From contig VCMS01000048.1 of assembly GCA_022539475.1 (NCBI GenBank), forward strand, positions 62,001-126,000: 64,000 nucleotides of DNA. Reading direction: 5' to 3'. Under the pieces are notes generated by a model. It saw nothing but the letters and a program-made list of their open reading frames with translations. It made no database searches and was not told where the DNA came from. Shown piece after piece: positions 21,041 to 32,746 of this stretch; position 1 is the first letter of the stretch, and each line of letters starts with the position of its first letter. Origin of the DNA: Gracilaria domingensis (Eukaryota > Rhodophyta > Florideophyceae > Gracilariales > Gracilariaceae). The position numbers were made by a program, and so were the translations under genes.

Positions 21041-21250
21041 TTACTCTAAGTCGGGGAATTGTTGAAGTAACGGAAGTAGACCTATGACTGTTTTCGCAAG
21101 ACCATCCAGAACGCGACGTAGAGCCCTGGCCTTTCTTTCTTGTTGGCCCGTACAAAGCCTCTCCATTTGCGTTAGAGGCGCTAACTTATCACGGTATGTC
21201 GTCCTCGGTCGCAAGTCGCGGCGTTTCCAAAAATATGGCACGACGGAGAG
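21041..21250 (-). CDS. Possible mitochondrial-type bS18 ribosomal protein, 3' exon
   Basis: The C-terminal ~50 residues of this minus-strand frame align with the bS18 core. After D-K-L-A-P comes R-L-C-T-G-Q-Q-E-R-K-A-R-A-L-R-R, in register with bacterial L-C-x-K-x-Q-R-x-x-A-R-A-I-K-R. G-L-L-P-L-L follows after a short insertion, like the family's (L/G)-L-L-P-F. The N-terminal part of the fold is not seen in this frame, so an upstream exon would be needed; the true 5' limit is unknown and 21250 is approximate. A plus-strand reading of the same DNA (21196-21270) is also plausible and would conflict. This is motif-level evidence only. Confidence 0.33.
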   Translation of the reverse strand, partial: LSVVPYFWKRRDLRPRTTYRDKLAPLTQMERLCTGQQERKARALRRVLDGLAKTVIGLLPLLQQFPDLE

Positions 21251-21651
21251 GGAGAAAGCTTGACGAAGCGGTAAGTTCAGTTGTATTTTTTTTCTTCTGG
21301 GCCCAGTTGCCAATCGCCCTGTTTCCCTGCAGTGTAGGCGCTCCTAGGCACCTAAACGTTTCACATACTAGTCAAACGTGGAGTAGCCATAGTCTAAATG
21401 CCGTGCTTGCTTGCTACCGTTGGTACCTCGCAATCGTCCGCACAATGTTTGAAGAAATCCGAAGTGAATCTAAATGCAGTCCCCGATTCAATCATGTTGT
21501 CTGTCCCCTAGCATCGAATATGTATTGTCAGAATCCTTCTTCAAGACGCCCATGGGATGACTTGGAAGGCACTGAAAGGACAATGGAGATGGAACAGGAG
21601 CTTATTCCAATTTCAACACTCGTAAAAGTCGATTCTACCCCAATACCGTAA
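21196..21651 (+). CDS. Possible small two-exon gene, unknown product
   Basis: An alternative reading to the S18-like frame. The ATG at 21196 opens M-S-S-S-V-A-S-R-G-V-S-K up to a good donor (GTAAGT at 21271). A phase-matched acceptor at about 21529-21531 (TTGTCAG) leads to N-P-S-S-R-R-P-W-D-D-L-E-G-T-E-R and ends at 21651. The product would be about 64 aa, with an acidic second half. No family is recognised. The two halves read like protein while the DNA between them does not, which is the main support. Confidence 0.3.
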   Translation: MSSSVASRGVSKNMARRRGRKLDEAVSSVVFFFFWAQLPIALFPCSVGAPRHLNVSHTSQTWSSHSLNAVLACYRWYLAIVRTMFEEIRSESKCSPRFNHVVCPLASNMYCQNPSSRRPWDDLEGTERTMEMEQELIPISTLVKVDSTPIP

Positions 21652-22828
21652 ATGGTCGTTAAACTCGTCCGAGCGATCGGTCAGCTCGCTGGTCGCCCTC
21701 ATGGACCTGGGTGGCACGTCGCTAAAATGCCCCGTTTAGCTGCACGTAGAGACCTCTAGAGGATGAATGAAGAGAGCAGTGGGAGGAAGAAGGCGATAAG
21801 CGTCGGTAGCAAACGCCCGCGGTCGGAAACACCTAAGATATCTAATATTTCTCATCGTAGTCCAGTAAGTGTAGTACGGCTACTTCGCTGTGGTTAGTGG
21901 TTGCGATGTAGAGGTACAATAGGTCGTTGGGTCTGGAGCAAACCCACGCGTAGGAGCGGAATTAGCTCCACCGTTTCCATAAATGAGAGAGAGAGAGAGA
22001 ATACCCTAAATCTTTGATAAACATTGATCTTTGGAAAGCGGAGTTGCCAGAGGGTAAGGTGTTTGACATCTTTTCTGGTTCGTTGTGTTCTCGAGAACTC
22101 TTTTGTGTATTTCTCGAGCGTAGGTTTTGCTCTCTGAAATGGGTTAAACAGAGTCCATCATAAAATCTGAGAAGCGTAAGAATTTGTGTGATCCTCGTGA
22201 ACGTTGACAAAGGTATCGCCATGATATCTTTTTTGTTTGTCAACTGCCCCATTTGTGAATGATCGGAACCGATCCTGGGCTACGTACTTTCTCCTTATCT
22301 TTCTTTTCCCCTTAAAGGATTTGGACTTCACGGAATAGGAAGCTTCAACCACAATGACTTAACATATATCGTTTAAAGTTCTTGCTTGCAATGTCTGCTC
22401 ATCGCTGATGATGTAGCGATTTAGCACTCTAACGGTTACATCGATATCTGGACATTCGGAATCCTATGCCTCGTGGACGAGAAGTCTCTTTGCAAGGAAA
22501 CTAGGTTTTGCATGGGTGCTAATAGTTTCAACTTCTTGAATATAGAAAGTATTTGATGTTACTCACGATATCATACTGGCACATGTTTCTTGTCGAAATC
22601 TAAACGGAGCGCCACGGTGCGAACGATGTTGGCGTCAGTATTCAAGTTATTTTAAGACTCCCCAAGCCCAAACTCTCATACCGAACGGTTGAATATTGTG
22701 CTGACATGAGCGAGCGACCTTTAAGAGGGATTCCGAAAGGTTGAGATGATTTCGAAGTCGACGTCTCACAATTTGGTCTAAAGAACTCCACCAAGTATGA
22801 TGAGACGGCTTGCTCTCAAGACGCGACG
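21652..22828. other. Intergenic upstream of Rab gene, with (GA)8
   Basis: A 1.2-kb gap. It contains a (GA)8 microsatellite at 21985-22000. Short minus-strand frames at 21962-22352 are not supported. The proximal part should be the promoter of the Rab gene. Confidence 0.45.
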
Positions 22829-23583
22829 ATGACGGACACTGAAATGCCTGCGCAAGCCTCTGTTGAGTACCACTATCTATACAAATTACTTCTTATAGGA
22901 GATTCGGGCGTTGGCAAATCTTGTATTCTAACACGTTTTGCAGATTCCATCTACGAAGACAGTCAAACAAGCACTATTGGTGTGGACTTCAAAATACGAA
23001 CCATAGGGATCGACGGCAAGCGAGTCAAGCTTCAAATATGGGATTCTGCTGGTCAAGAACGCTTTCGAACAATTGCCGCTGCATACTACAGAGGTGCACA
23101 TGGTGTAGGTATTGTGTTCGATATTACGGATGAGAAGAGCTTTCAAAGCGTGGAAAATTCTTGGATCGAGGAGATAGAGAACAACACCATTTCACCTGTT
23201 CGCACATTACTAATTGGGAATAAATGCGACCTGGAAAACGAACGAGAAGTAAACAGGGACGAAGCTGAAGCCCTTGCTAAAAAATACAGCATGAGCTACA
23301 TCGAGACTTCTGCAAAGACAGCAGAGAACGTGTTCGAAGCATTTGTTACTATCTCCAAAGAAATTTATGCAAGCAAGTAAGTTACCCATCCCAATACACT
23401 TCTAGATGACTTTCACGATTGCTCTCAAATGATTAACCCAAGAATGTCAATCTTTTTGCAACACATAAATGATGTAGCAGTGTTAATGGTATAGAGTCCT
23501 TAGCTCAACAAATGGAAGCAATACAAGTAACGGATGATATGCGACTAGACGACAAGGAGAAACGTTCTAAATGTGGATGCTAA
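22829..23583 (+). CDS. Rab1/YPT1-type small GTPase
   Basis: Two exons: join(22829..23376, 23481..23583), 216 aa. The 104-bp intron is GTAAGT...TGTAGCAG. Splicing adds the hypervariable tail ending K-R-S-K-C-G-C, a CxC geranylgeranylation signal absent from the unspliced frame. Nucleotide-binding motifs are all present: P-loop G-D-S-G-V-G-K-S, switch I T-I-G-V-D-F-K-I-R-T-I, N-K-C-D and E-T-S-A-K-T. The switch II motif reads W-D-S-A-G-Q-E-R-F; most Rabs have Thr in place of Ser. The effector region is Rab1/Rab8-type, so roles in ER-Golgi or post-Golgi traffic are likely. The Rab1-versus-Rab8 assignment needs a tree. Confidence 0.92.
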
Positions 23584-25575
23584 AGCGCCTTTGCCAATGT
23601 TGGAACGTGTCTTCTCCAAACCGTCTGATGCAAGACAAGTTCGCTGATGTTGACATGTATAAAGTCGGACCCACTCGCTCTAACGCGACACATGAGCTAA
23701 AGAAGGACGACCACAGATCGTGGGAATCGCCTTTCGGACTGTATACTACTCGCGAACTCATTGTTTAGAAGTTGTATCAGCGTTATGTTGCTCCCGGTAC
23801 AAAAGGTACAATACCGTCGGTGCATTATATGACCCCAAATGCTGTCGACCAGGAAAAACAAGATATAGCGGCCCACACCTCCGTATCTCCCTGCATTATA
23901 GATAGCTTCAGCAAAAACAAAAATCACTGACTGACATTTGTTGTACCTACACATGGTATTCAAGGCTGTGAAGTCAGGGGGCTCGCTCGCTGTTCAAACA
24001 ATATCCAGAATACCTGAATGTAGCCCATTGCGGAGTTTCCCGCGACTTCGTTCTGCTTGATGCTAAGCCCTCAAAGCCGGTAACTCATTTTCAAGAAATA
24101 TCCGCCCGAGTTTTCTCTACGATATCTTCTATGAGGAAGATATCTAAGCGAAAAGGTCTGTGACAGCACGTATGAGCGAGGAGTGAAGCCAAGGTGCTCT
24201 ACGCCTTTACTCCCGTTTGAAGGGCACTCTTTGGGATTAGGACGACTACACTCTTCAACAGAAGCTGAGTATGAGCTCGGTTAAACGCATCCCACCGCGA
24301 GCGGTCCCACCAAGGAGACGAAGAAACCGATTATCTGTGCCTGAGCAGTGAGTAGATAATGGTCTTGCTTAGACCGCTACGTTTCAGCGTGTAGAGCATA
24401 TCCATGTATTCCTTCGCTTTGGGATAAGGAGTAGAACTTTTCACGATGAAAGAAAAAAATGCCGAATGCGAGCTCCAACGGTGATGTAATACAGAGTGAA
24501 CCCAAAGCATCTTGTGGTCATGACTTGACCGCGCGCAGACAAGTATCGCCAATGCATCTGTAGTTGATTACAACAGACACAGCTCCAACGCAAATTTATT
24601 GTTCGCATTTAGAATATATATACCTTTGTATATGGCTGCTCTGGAGACGAAGATTTGTAAAGGGCAAAGGAGTGCGACTTTTGTCGTTCCCGGTAAAAGG
24701 CAGAATATAGCACGTTGAACAGTCGAGAACCGTTTGAGTCACAGCAATCATATTGATCTGCGATGACTTGGTGTTTGATATGATGGTGACTCAGTCATGG
24801 ACGGGACTGTATTTGACTGCTCTGCCTGCATGATGCCGGGGGTGAGCGGGCGCCAGTTCGTACTAATGGGCACCAGCCGCGGCTCTGTTAGCGTCCTGAG
24901 AATGTTACATGTTGCAGCCTGCCCAGCTCGGTAAGGACGTGCTCATGACAAGGACTGCTACACATTTCATGGACAAATCTGGACGGAAGACACTCGAGAT
25001 GCCTAAACGTCGGTGACGCAGACTATATTTCCCTACGCCTGGCAATGCGTGTGGCGGACGCCCACAAAAGAGCTTAGTTGCGCACGCACCAAACGGCCCA
25101 CAGCGACGTGCGGTCCGTTCGGGCTATTTGGGCGCTTCGGCCTCACTGTAATTGAGGCGAAACAAGGCGAACTTTTGGCTGCCTTCCATCCATTTGGCGC
25201 TTAGCAGCGCCGTGTGGGGCTATCCGCCACGCATTGCTCTCGAAGTTTCTTAACTTTCGCGCTCAAATTGTTCATTTTCGCATCAGCGCGTGTAAGCACC
25301 GCCGCCACTCCCATTTTCCGCCAGCTGCCAACGTCGAGCGTCCGACACACGCGTACTTGAAGCCTTTCGCTGACCTCTCCCTGCCTTGCGGCTTCCACCG
25401 ACATCGTCACCTTCACGCCTCTCCTCTCGCCGTCCGCCCGACTCTTCTCTTTCCGACTTCATCCTCCTTATTCTCAGAGCACGGAGTTTACGAACAACCT
25501 TCCCGTCAAGGTTTATCAAACCCGCGAGCATCGTCGTTGCACGTTTCTCGGACTTGCCTTCCGTCTTTCCTAACG
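23584..25575. other. Gene-poor 2-kb interval
   Basis: I find no gene, tRNA or clear repeat family in this 2-kb stretch. A short hairpin sits at 24121-24144 (GATATCTTC, 6-base loop, GAAGATATC). The last ~300 bases (25240-25575) are pyrimidine-rich on the plus strand and are likely the promoter/5' UTR of the UBE2D gene. Confidence 0.45.
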
Positions 25576-26475
<900 letters not shown>

Positions 26476-28433
26476 CGCGTGATATTTGCACAGAACTTGC
26501 CTTCTTCCCTGTTCCTTGGAAATAAGCTTTCTTTGGAGATCGTGAAGTTACCTGTACTCGCTTTGGTGTCGATTCTCGTCTAGTCTCGTTATATTGCAAG
26601 CAGGTGGCATTCTTGATATAGAGTCGGACTTTATGGTTCACTGCGCAGCTTGCGGCTTTTACGGAGTCTTCTTGTAGAGGAGTATGTACTTCAAGTTTGT
26701 CGCAATTTGCTGATTCCGTTGTTTGGTAGTAAACAATCGTGTTGGTAGAGCCGTGCAATTGAGCTTCCTGTGTTTGCATCTTGCTCCGTGTGGCCGAGTA
26801 TGCTTCATGTTCAGCCGCTGTCGAGGAGAGTCCACCTCGCTTGCTAGAAAAAGGCTGCACGGCATGCAGGCTAACTGTTTAGTATTGTCTGGCGGGTTCT
26901 CTCTCCTGCACTGTGGTCACATTACTGAACCTTCTTCTCCCACTAGCATTTGAGCTCTTCAGCTGGCAGAACTTTTGTTCCTTAAGTGGCTTGCTCTCGG
27001 AGCGAGGATGTTTGTTTCCCTAGAAATATTTTCGCGTAGATGTTTGGGTGTGAAACAGGTACACTTATTTTGCAAGTGTCTGTTGACTTCACGGTGTTGA
27101 GTGCGGAGATCTCAGCTGTTGAAAGCTTGTGGACAGACAAAGCAACTTGTTGATCTTTGTGATTTCATTCCTCAACGCTTTCTACATCTCATATATTCGC
27201 GCCAAGGTTTCTGCCTTAATGATTTCTTTCAGGGCTGCCGGTTCACGCTCTAGTGCCTCTGCGTGAGACCAAGTGACTCTTGACATTCTGACAGGTCTAA
27301 CATTCTTCACAACTACAACCACCGCGTTCGCAATAATCCAAGGCCAAGAATGCTGGTCGTACAGAACCAAAAATGATCCAACACACTCAATACTTCATGT
27401 TTGCAGCTTATCCCCACCTTTTCTATACCACCAATGCTAAACCCCATCGTCCCACATTGCAAACGAAGTCGTAGAAGTCCGCTACCTGGTCAGGGAGCTC
27501 ACTGGAGAGAAAGAGGATTTATCACTTCTGCTCCTGAGGTGGGGAAAATATCAATCTCTTCGGATTGGACCGATTGCCGTACAACTCTCGCACAAAAGCT
27601 TGTGGCACCATCGTGATGATGATGCCATCATGATAATCGTGCCACAAGCTTTTGTGCGAAAGTTAACTGCAATCCGGCACCTTGATGATCAAGATGCTGG
27701 GCTTCAGAGAAGATCCTAATTTGTAAAGAATCTGCAAGAAGCCCGGCTTTGATAAAACCATGATCTCTACCATGTCAGACTTGATTCCCCATTTGAACTT
27801 GTATATCTACAGTGTCCAACTTTTAGGGGCCTAGCATTGGCCACCGTAGCCTACTAGACTGAGTGCTTGGGTTGTTCTCCAATCTATATTGCGATCAACT
27901 GCAATGGAAAGATGATCTGAGCTCATTTTTGTGCGCGTGTTGTCGATGGCCTATACCGGCTGGTTCAGCGCATCGGGCCTCGTGCACTCGACACAAAGGT
28001 CTCTGTCCATGGACAATAACGGCAATACGGAGTTCTTTCATCATTGTATGAAGCTATACAATGGCCATCACTTCACAACTTCTGCAAGATATCCCGGCGT
28101 GCTCTACGGACCACCGCGGTGCCTCAAGACTTAGCTAAACACCAATGTCCACTCAAAATGAAACTCAAGAACTCAAGTTCCCTCTCTTGTCATTTCCAAG
28201 CCCGGGAACGGCCCAACGTCTTGTTCTCCCTGTACCACGCGTCTCACAAGTCCTGATAGAATTATTACGACTTCTGACACCCTGATGAGATCGTAAAGTC
28301 CTGCTTTTTATGTCACACTCCCCATCCGAGCAACATAGATGCTGAGATGAGTCCTTGTGCAGTTACAAAAAACCAGCCACAAAGACCAATGTCATTCCTT
28401 ACCCATGCCTGATAGCCAAATCGGTTTACCCTG
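26476..28433. other. Gene-poor interval with a long hairpin
   Basis: About 2 kb after UBE2D without a supportable gene. Apart from the inverted repeat at 27573-27673 (listed separately) I see only short frames with no domain. A plus-strand frame at 27931-28134 is protein-like, but I cannot place it. Confidence 0.4.
27573..27673. repeat. Imperfect inverted repeat (~49-bp arms), foldback-like
   Basis: Perfect inner arms 27588-27607 (TCGCACAAAAGCTTGTGGCA) and 27640-27659 are reverse complements. Similarity extends outward to about 27573 and 27673 (ATTGC at both ends, with mismatches) and inward through ATGATG/CATCAT sequence. Nearly the whole 100 bp can fold into one hairpin. It lies in a gene-poor area next to retroelement-like traces, so a MITE/foldback element is plausible. 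A transcribed hairpin or recombination site cannot be excluded. Confidence 0.75.
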
Positions 28434-28634
28434 TTAGGTAGTTACAAAATTGTCTTGCCGCGTTCTACGTGTCGTCGTACATAGTTCCGGCATATGTCGA
28501 ATACTTCCGTCCGTTCCAACTTTCTGACAATTACACGGTTCTTGAAGAGCATTCATCAACACCCAGTTTTCGTTCTTGACGACTATCTGCTGAGTCTCTT
28601 TTGCTTCTGTTCTTTCTGTGCGGCAATCGCTCAA
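28434..28634 (-). mobile_element. Decayed Copia-type reverse transcriptase fragment (tentative)
   Basis: The minus-strand frame contains N-E-N-W-V-L-M then K-V-G-T-D-G-S-I-R-H-M-P-E-L-C. This echoes the start of a Ty1/Copia reverse transcriptase, where a short N-x-T-W-x-L-V motif is followed by K-x-x-x-D-G-S-I-x-R-Y-K-A-R-L. Surrounding frames are broken and no catalytic Y-V-D-D is found nearby, so this would be an old dead copy. Recognition is by motif pattern only. Confidence 0.3.
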
Positions 28635-29448
28635 AGCCTGAGCTTAGTTTGTGACGCGGAGTTGAAGCGCATCCTGTCAGAATTCTGCCAAATACAGGAC
28701 ATGAGTGTTTGTCGAAGACAAAATCGCTTCGCATGAGAATCTATGCCGCCGGCATATCTCCGGTCCATGTGCTTCATGTATCAGGACAGCCAGGTTAATG
28801 TATTGACGTTGTCCAGCTGCTCGTACGAAACGCTGCTCTTCACATACCAAGCAGCAAACAGTTACACAACTCCGATTGTTCCACAGCTGCCCGCCGATAT
28901 TACTCTACAGCACCCTCGCAGATCATTGCTCACCAAGTTGTATGCACGGACACCTGGCAAACCTGGAGATATCTTTATCGGCAGCAAAGATATATGCCAA
29001 CGAGAGTGGATATCGAATTACGAACGAGATGCCATAACATATAGTGACAAGTCTTATGCATGAGCTCGTAATGAACACGTACTCTCGGCCTCTTCTGACG
29101 CGTCCTGCAAAAGCTCAAAATGTCTCAAGAACTATTCTGTCACCCACAGATTTGGCGCATTGGAACTGAGCATTTCGTACTCGGCCGACGCATAAGCAAC
29201 TGCCTGGCACGCCCTGGGCATGCCATGAACCGCATCAGAAGAGACCATACCGCATCCAAAAGGTTTGGAACTAGGGTCTGTGTCTTCTTACAAAATTGTC
29301 GCATCCCTCCAGTGTGCTTTCCCCCATCCTAAAACAGGTTTTCATCGCCTTCAGTTCCATACGGGATAGATCTCTCCACATACTTCTGCAGTCATTTTCA
29401 GCTCAGTACGATTATCTCGGGTCGTTCTAGCACTTGTATTTGCATTTG
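28635..29448. other. Gene-poor interval between retroelement-like traces
   Basis: Open frames at 28743-29063 and 29120-29332 on the plus strand show no domain I can name. They may be non-coding or relics. Confidence 0.35.
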
Positions 29449-29961
29449 TTAACATAATTGCAATCGGGACGAGGGTTGATGTTCGCCAACATAGTAGCGC
29501 ATAATAGGCCCTTTAGAATATTCCTTAGACGAATCAATTGAGCGACCGCCCTGCAAGACAATTCTATCTAGTCTCTGTGGGACTTGCATGCTTGTGATGA
29601 AGAAAGGCCGCGAAAGTTCTCTGCGCTGATACCCCTGATAACCCACAGAGCGAATTCGTTGAGACAGGATTAACGACGATGACGTCTTAAAACTAGCTAA
29701 GAAGTTACACAGCGTGAAACCTTCAACTTGAAAAAGACACCCGGGCCTCGTTTTCGTTCGCTCGCAGTCCACGCCTGTTAAGATCGTAACTTTAGGCCTA
29801 CGGCCAAACCGAAGATTCGGATTCAATGCAAGTCGTGGGCCAATAATATTCATATGAGGAAAAGAACTAAAAGAATGTGTTTCTGAAACTGTCAAACCTC
29901 TGGCTGGTAATATAATTCCCTGAGCCCATCTCTCTTGATTCTGAGAAAGACTTGGCTGCAA
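29449..29961 (-). mobile_element. Decayed Copia-type RNase H / pol C-terminal fragment (tentative)
   Basis: A 170-codon minus-strand frame. V-D-C-E-R-T-K-T-R-P-G-C-L-F-Q-V-E-G-F resembles the Copia RNase H signature D-A-D-W-A-G-D-x-x-T-R-x-S-T-S-G-x-x-F. About 100 residues later, S-I-D-S-S-K-E-Y-S-K-G and R-Y-Y-V-G-E-H resemble the family's A-I-x-L-A-x-N-P ... R-Y-H-x-V-R-E end. The active-site acids are largely lost, so the copy is inactive. Its position relative to the RT-like fragment at 28434 is the wrong way round for one element, implying separate insertions or rearrangement. Confidence 0.35.
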
Positions 29962-30773
29962 GTGAGCAAAGTTAGTCGAATACCTTTATATGTCTTCCGT
30001 GCGCGGTGGGTCATCTGGGTCTGCGTGGTTCAGAAGATGAGCAGATCTTGAAATTGAAGAACTAAGGGCTTTGTATTTCGTGCCCTTCATGTCTCAGCAT
30101 GTCAGCTGTAGTATGATGCGCTCTATGTGGAGTGCGAGTTTGTGGTACTCCGTCGCTTGTTTCGTGCCTCTGATAGCGCTTGTGTATTCCGCTACGCGCC
30201 GGCATAGTTGCTTGGATGACGAACCGAACGCCCCATGAACATCAAAGCCCATCGGCACGAACTCCACTCCGTTTTGCCGGCAAAGCACATCGTACTTTGC
30301 TCTCTTCGCTTCTTCGGCTTTTATGGCTGCTCCTCCGGCTCGGGACGCAGCATGGTTGGTGGGTAATGGACCCAGAGACTTGCATTGCTGTCATGCGACT
30401 ACTGTAAGCATACTGTATCCACATCAGCTGATCTACATCGTCACATTGGGGTGTTTGATTGGCTTGATTTCGTCACACAACAGAAACTTCGAAGATGTGG
30501 TATATTCATGGCTAAAACTCCTTTTTTTTGTTCTCTCTTTTGTTCGTCAACGCCTCTCTACTAGCAGAGTATAAGTAGAGAGTCTCCTAAAATAAGAAAA
30601 GCCGTATCGACGGTACTCTCCACTAGAGAGATAATGGTGTAATGAAACATTCAACTTTATCGTTCTCAACGTAGCACATCCAGACATCCAGGGTGAACAA
30701 ATTTTCCGGTCTGATACAATTCAGGTTCCTACTATCACAAGTTTCGTCACCCAATTCCTTTGTTTTCGTCTCT
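29962..30773. other. Gap upstream of RNF113A
   Basis: Apart from the LINE-like fragment at 30094-30288, this ~800-bp stretch should contain the RNF113A promoter. Nothing else is seen. Confidence 0.35.
30094..30288 (-). mobile_element. Possible C-terminal remnant of a LINE-type retrotransposon protein
   Basis: The minus-strand frame ends with F-V-P-M-G-F-D-V-H-G-A-F-G, then a helical stretch and I-I-L-Q-L-T-C. This F-V-P-x-x-F-D-V-x-G motif, followed by a short helical tail, is typical of the extreme C-terminus of some algal and protist LINE reverse-transcriptase proteins. No RT core was found upstream, so it is a fragment. The identification is from pattern memory. Confidence 0.33.
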
Positions 30774-31568
30774 ATGACCACTGGGGACTTAACTGAAAAG
30801 GTGGAACCGGCAGAAAAACATGAAATTGGTATATTTAAGAAGCGAAAGCGCCCTGGAACAGCGAGATCCCGGAAGAGACAAAGAACTCCAGCACACGAGG
30901 AAGAAGGAGAAAGAAGAGAAGTTGCGAGGGTGAAGCTTTTGCAGCGAAGGACAAAAGGGCCGCGGCAGAAGAGTACAAAAGGATGGCATAGGGAACAGTT
31001 TTCGGCAAACATTGAACAACTTGTAGCGAACAATGCCACTGCAGAAAGAACTGACATTGGAGGAGAAGCTGGATCTTCAAAGTTGTCGAATAGGCCTTTT
31101 GGTCCCATGAAAGCGCCAGCCCATCTACGTACGTCAGTGCGTGTAGATTACCAACCAGATGTTTGCAAGGACTACAAAGAAACCGGTTATTGCGGATTCG
31201 GTGATTCTTGCAAGTTTCTGCACGACAGAAGCGACTACAAAGCGGGGTGGCAGCTCGAGAGAGACTGGGCTGAACAGGAGAAAAAGAAGCGGGACGCTTT
31301 TTTGAGAGGTGAGGACCCAGACGCCGAGGAAGCTAATAAGACTAAGGAAGAGTACGACAAAGACGGACTTCCTTTTGCATGCTTTCTATGCCGTGAGGAG
31401 TTCAAGTCACCAATCATGACTCTTTGTGAGCACTATTTTTGCGAAGAATGTGCTCTCTCACGAATGGAAAAAGATCCTTCCTGTCCAATATGTAAGAAGC
31501 AATTGCGGGACACGCTGAATCCCGCATCAAAACTAATCGCAAAGCTTCAACTGAAGCACAAGCTCTAG
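30774..31568 (+). CDS. CWC24: RNF113A/CWC24-type splicing factor (CCCH zinc finger + RING)
   Basis: Single exon, 264 aa from the ATG at 30774; the frame upstream has no ATG. The N-terminal 110 residues are basic and disordered. The linker P-F-G-P-M-K-A-P-A-H-L-R-T-S-V-R-V-D-Y-Q-P-D is family-specific. The CCCH finger follows (C-K-D-Y-K-E-T-G-Y-C-G-F-G-D-S-C-K-F-L-H-D, about residues 126-146). The C-terminal RING domain has C-F-L-C, C-E-H-Y-F-C-E-E-C and C-P-I-C. CWC24 joins the spliceosome at the Bact stage and covers the 5' splice site; animal RNF113A also has E3 ligase activity. Spliceosomal introns in neighbouring genes fit a need for it. Confidence 0.93.
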   Translation: MTTGDLTEKVEPAEKHEIGIFKKRKRPGTARSRKRQRTPAHEEEGERREVARVKLLQRRTKGPRQKSTKGWHREQFSANIEQLVANNATAERTDIGGEAGSSKLSNRPFGPMKAPAHLRTSVRVDYQPDVCKDYKETGYCGFGDSCKFLHDRSDYKAGWQLERDWAEQEKKKRDAFLRGEDPDAEEANKTKEEYDKDGLPFACFLCREEFKSPIMTLCEHYFCEECALSRMEKDPSCPICKKQLRDTLNPASKLIAKLQLKHKL

Positions 31569-31935
31569 CATTTGAGACAAAAGATGTGTATTTGCATTTG
31601 AGCAGGGCTTTAAAAGTAAATTCTGTACTGGAAAACTGAAGGGTTGGCGACTGGGTTTGCGTTTCTGCAGCTAAAACGTTTCTCCCAGCATATTTCTCGC
31701 ACATCTAAGTTTATCCAAGTTAAGACGAGCTCATGACAACTAGATTCGACTCTTTGAGGCGACACAAGTACAGTGGGACTATTATGCGTTACACATGTCC
31801 CGTAGATATGCTTTTCCCTACCTAAGGGATGTTCTCTGTTCGTAAGACAAGCTTAAGATGCAGAGAGAACGATCCTGACGCACAAAAGGCGATCAGAGGA
31901 AATGAACAGAAAGCGACGACAGCTTTGCCCTCTCG
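31569..31935. other. Convergent 3' interval RNF113A / UBE2G
   Basis: A 367-bp gap between convergent genes; probably 3' UTRs. Nothing else seen. Confidence 0.4.
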
Positions 31936-32746
31936 TCACAGGTCCTCCTGGGCACGTCGTACTGTTTCGCGCACTTTCTTCTTGAATATTTCAGGAGTCT
32001 CTCTCCATTCTTTGGCAGCATCGAGATTGGCGGCGCTTTCGTCGTTAGGGCAAGAGAGCATGGAGATTACAGACACAAGAATGGACTCCACGGTGTGCAC
32101 CGGGAGCCATCTTTCAGACGCGTTCTCATACTGGTTGGGGTCCGAACCAGGCGCATGCAATATAGAAATGCAAACTTTGCCATCCTTGTAGACTATCGAA
32201 ATGCGTGTGGAAGGAGATGGGATGTTAGCTGACAAGCTAGGAACGAATGATAACGATGCAAGGAGCTTAACTTACTGTTCGGGTGCCACATGTCCGATAT
32301 GAAGCGCATTGTTGGTGGCATGTAGGGGTAGTCCGGGGGGAAAGAAAGCTTGGCCTTGAATAGACCACCCTCACTTTAAGACGCACGGCAAACAGTTTGG
32401 TCTGAGCGTTAGCGTTGCAGTTGAGCACGGTGTCGAGACGCTGGTGTGATCAGTGTGAAACTTACTACCAGGTGTCTGGCGGTCCGGTGAGAATGACTTG
32501 CCACTCAAAAGGGTTGGAATCATCGACAAGACCCGCGGAGAAGCCGGAGTCGATATTCTTATTGAGCTCTAAAAAGAAAAAGTAATAGCGATATATAGAC
32601 AAGCGACGGGGAGTTAGTCCAGATGAAAGGGGAAAAAAACGCATTCGCAACGGACGCTCGTGGAGGTAGCTCGTTGGAGGTGGGGGAGATGCATTACCTT
32701 TGAGCTGACGCATGAGCAGCATGGCTGCTTGGCTATTCGAAGCCAT
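31936..32746 (-). CDS. UBC7: UBE2G/UBC7-type ubiquitin-conjugating enzyme
   Basis: Four exons: complement(31936..32192, 32276..32373, 32466..32568, 32698..32746), 168 aa. Donors are GTAATG, GTAAGT and GTAAGT; acceptors are TTTTTAG, CTTAAAG and TTCGATAG. All phases agree. The rebuilt protein has [39 protein letters not shown] and [17 protein letters not shown]. The catalytic Cys is in K-V-C-I-S-I-L. After it comes the acidic-loop insertion H-A-P-G-S-D-P that marks the UBE2G/CDC34 type. In yeast and plants this E2 works with HRD1/DOA10-type ligases in ER-associated degradation. The assignment to UBC7 rather than UBE2G1 is by overall pattern. Confidence 0.93.
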
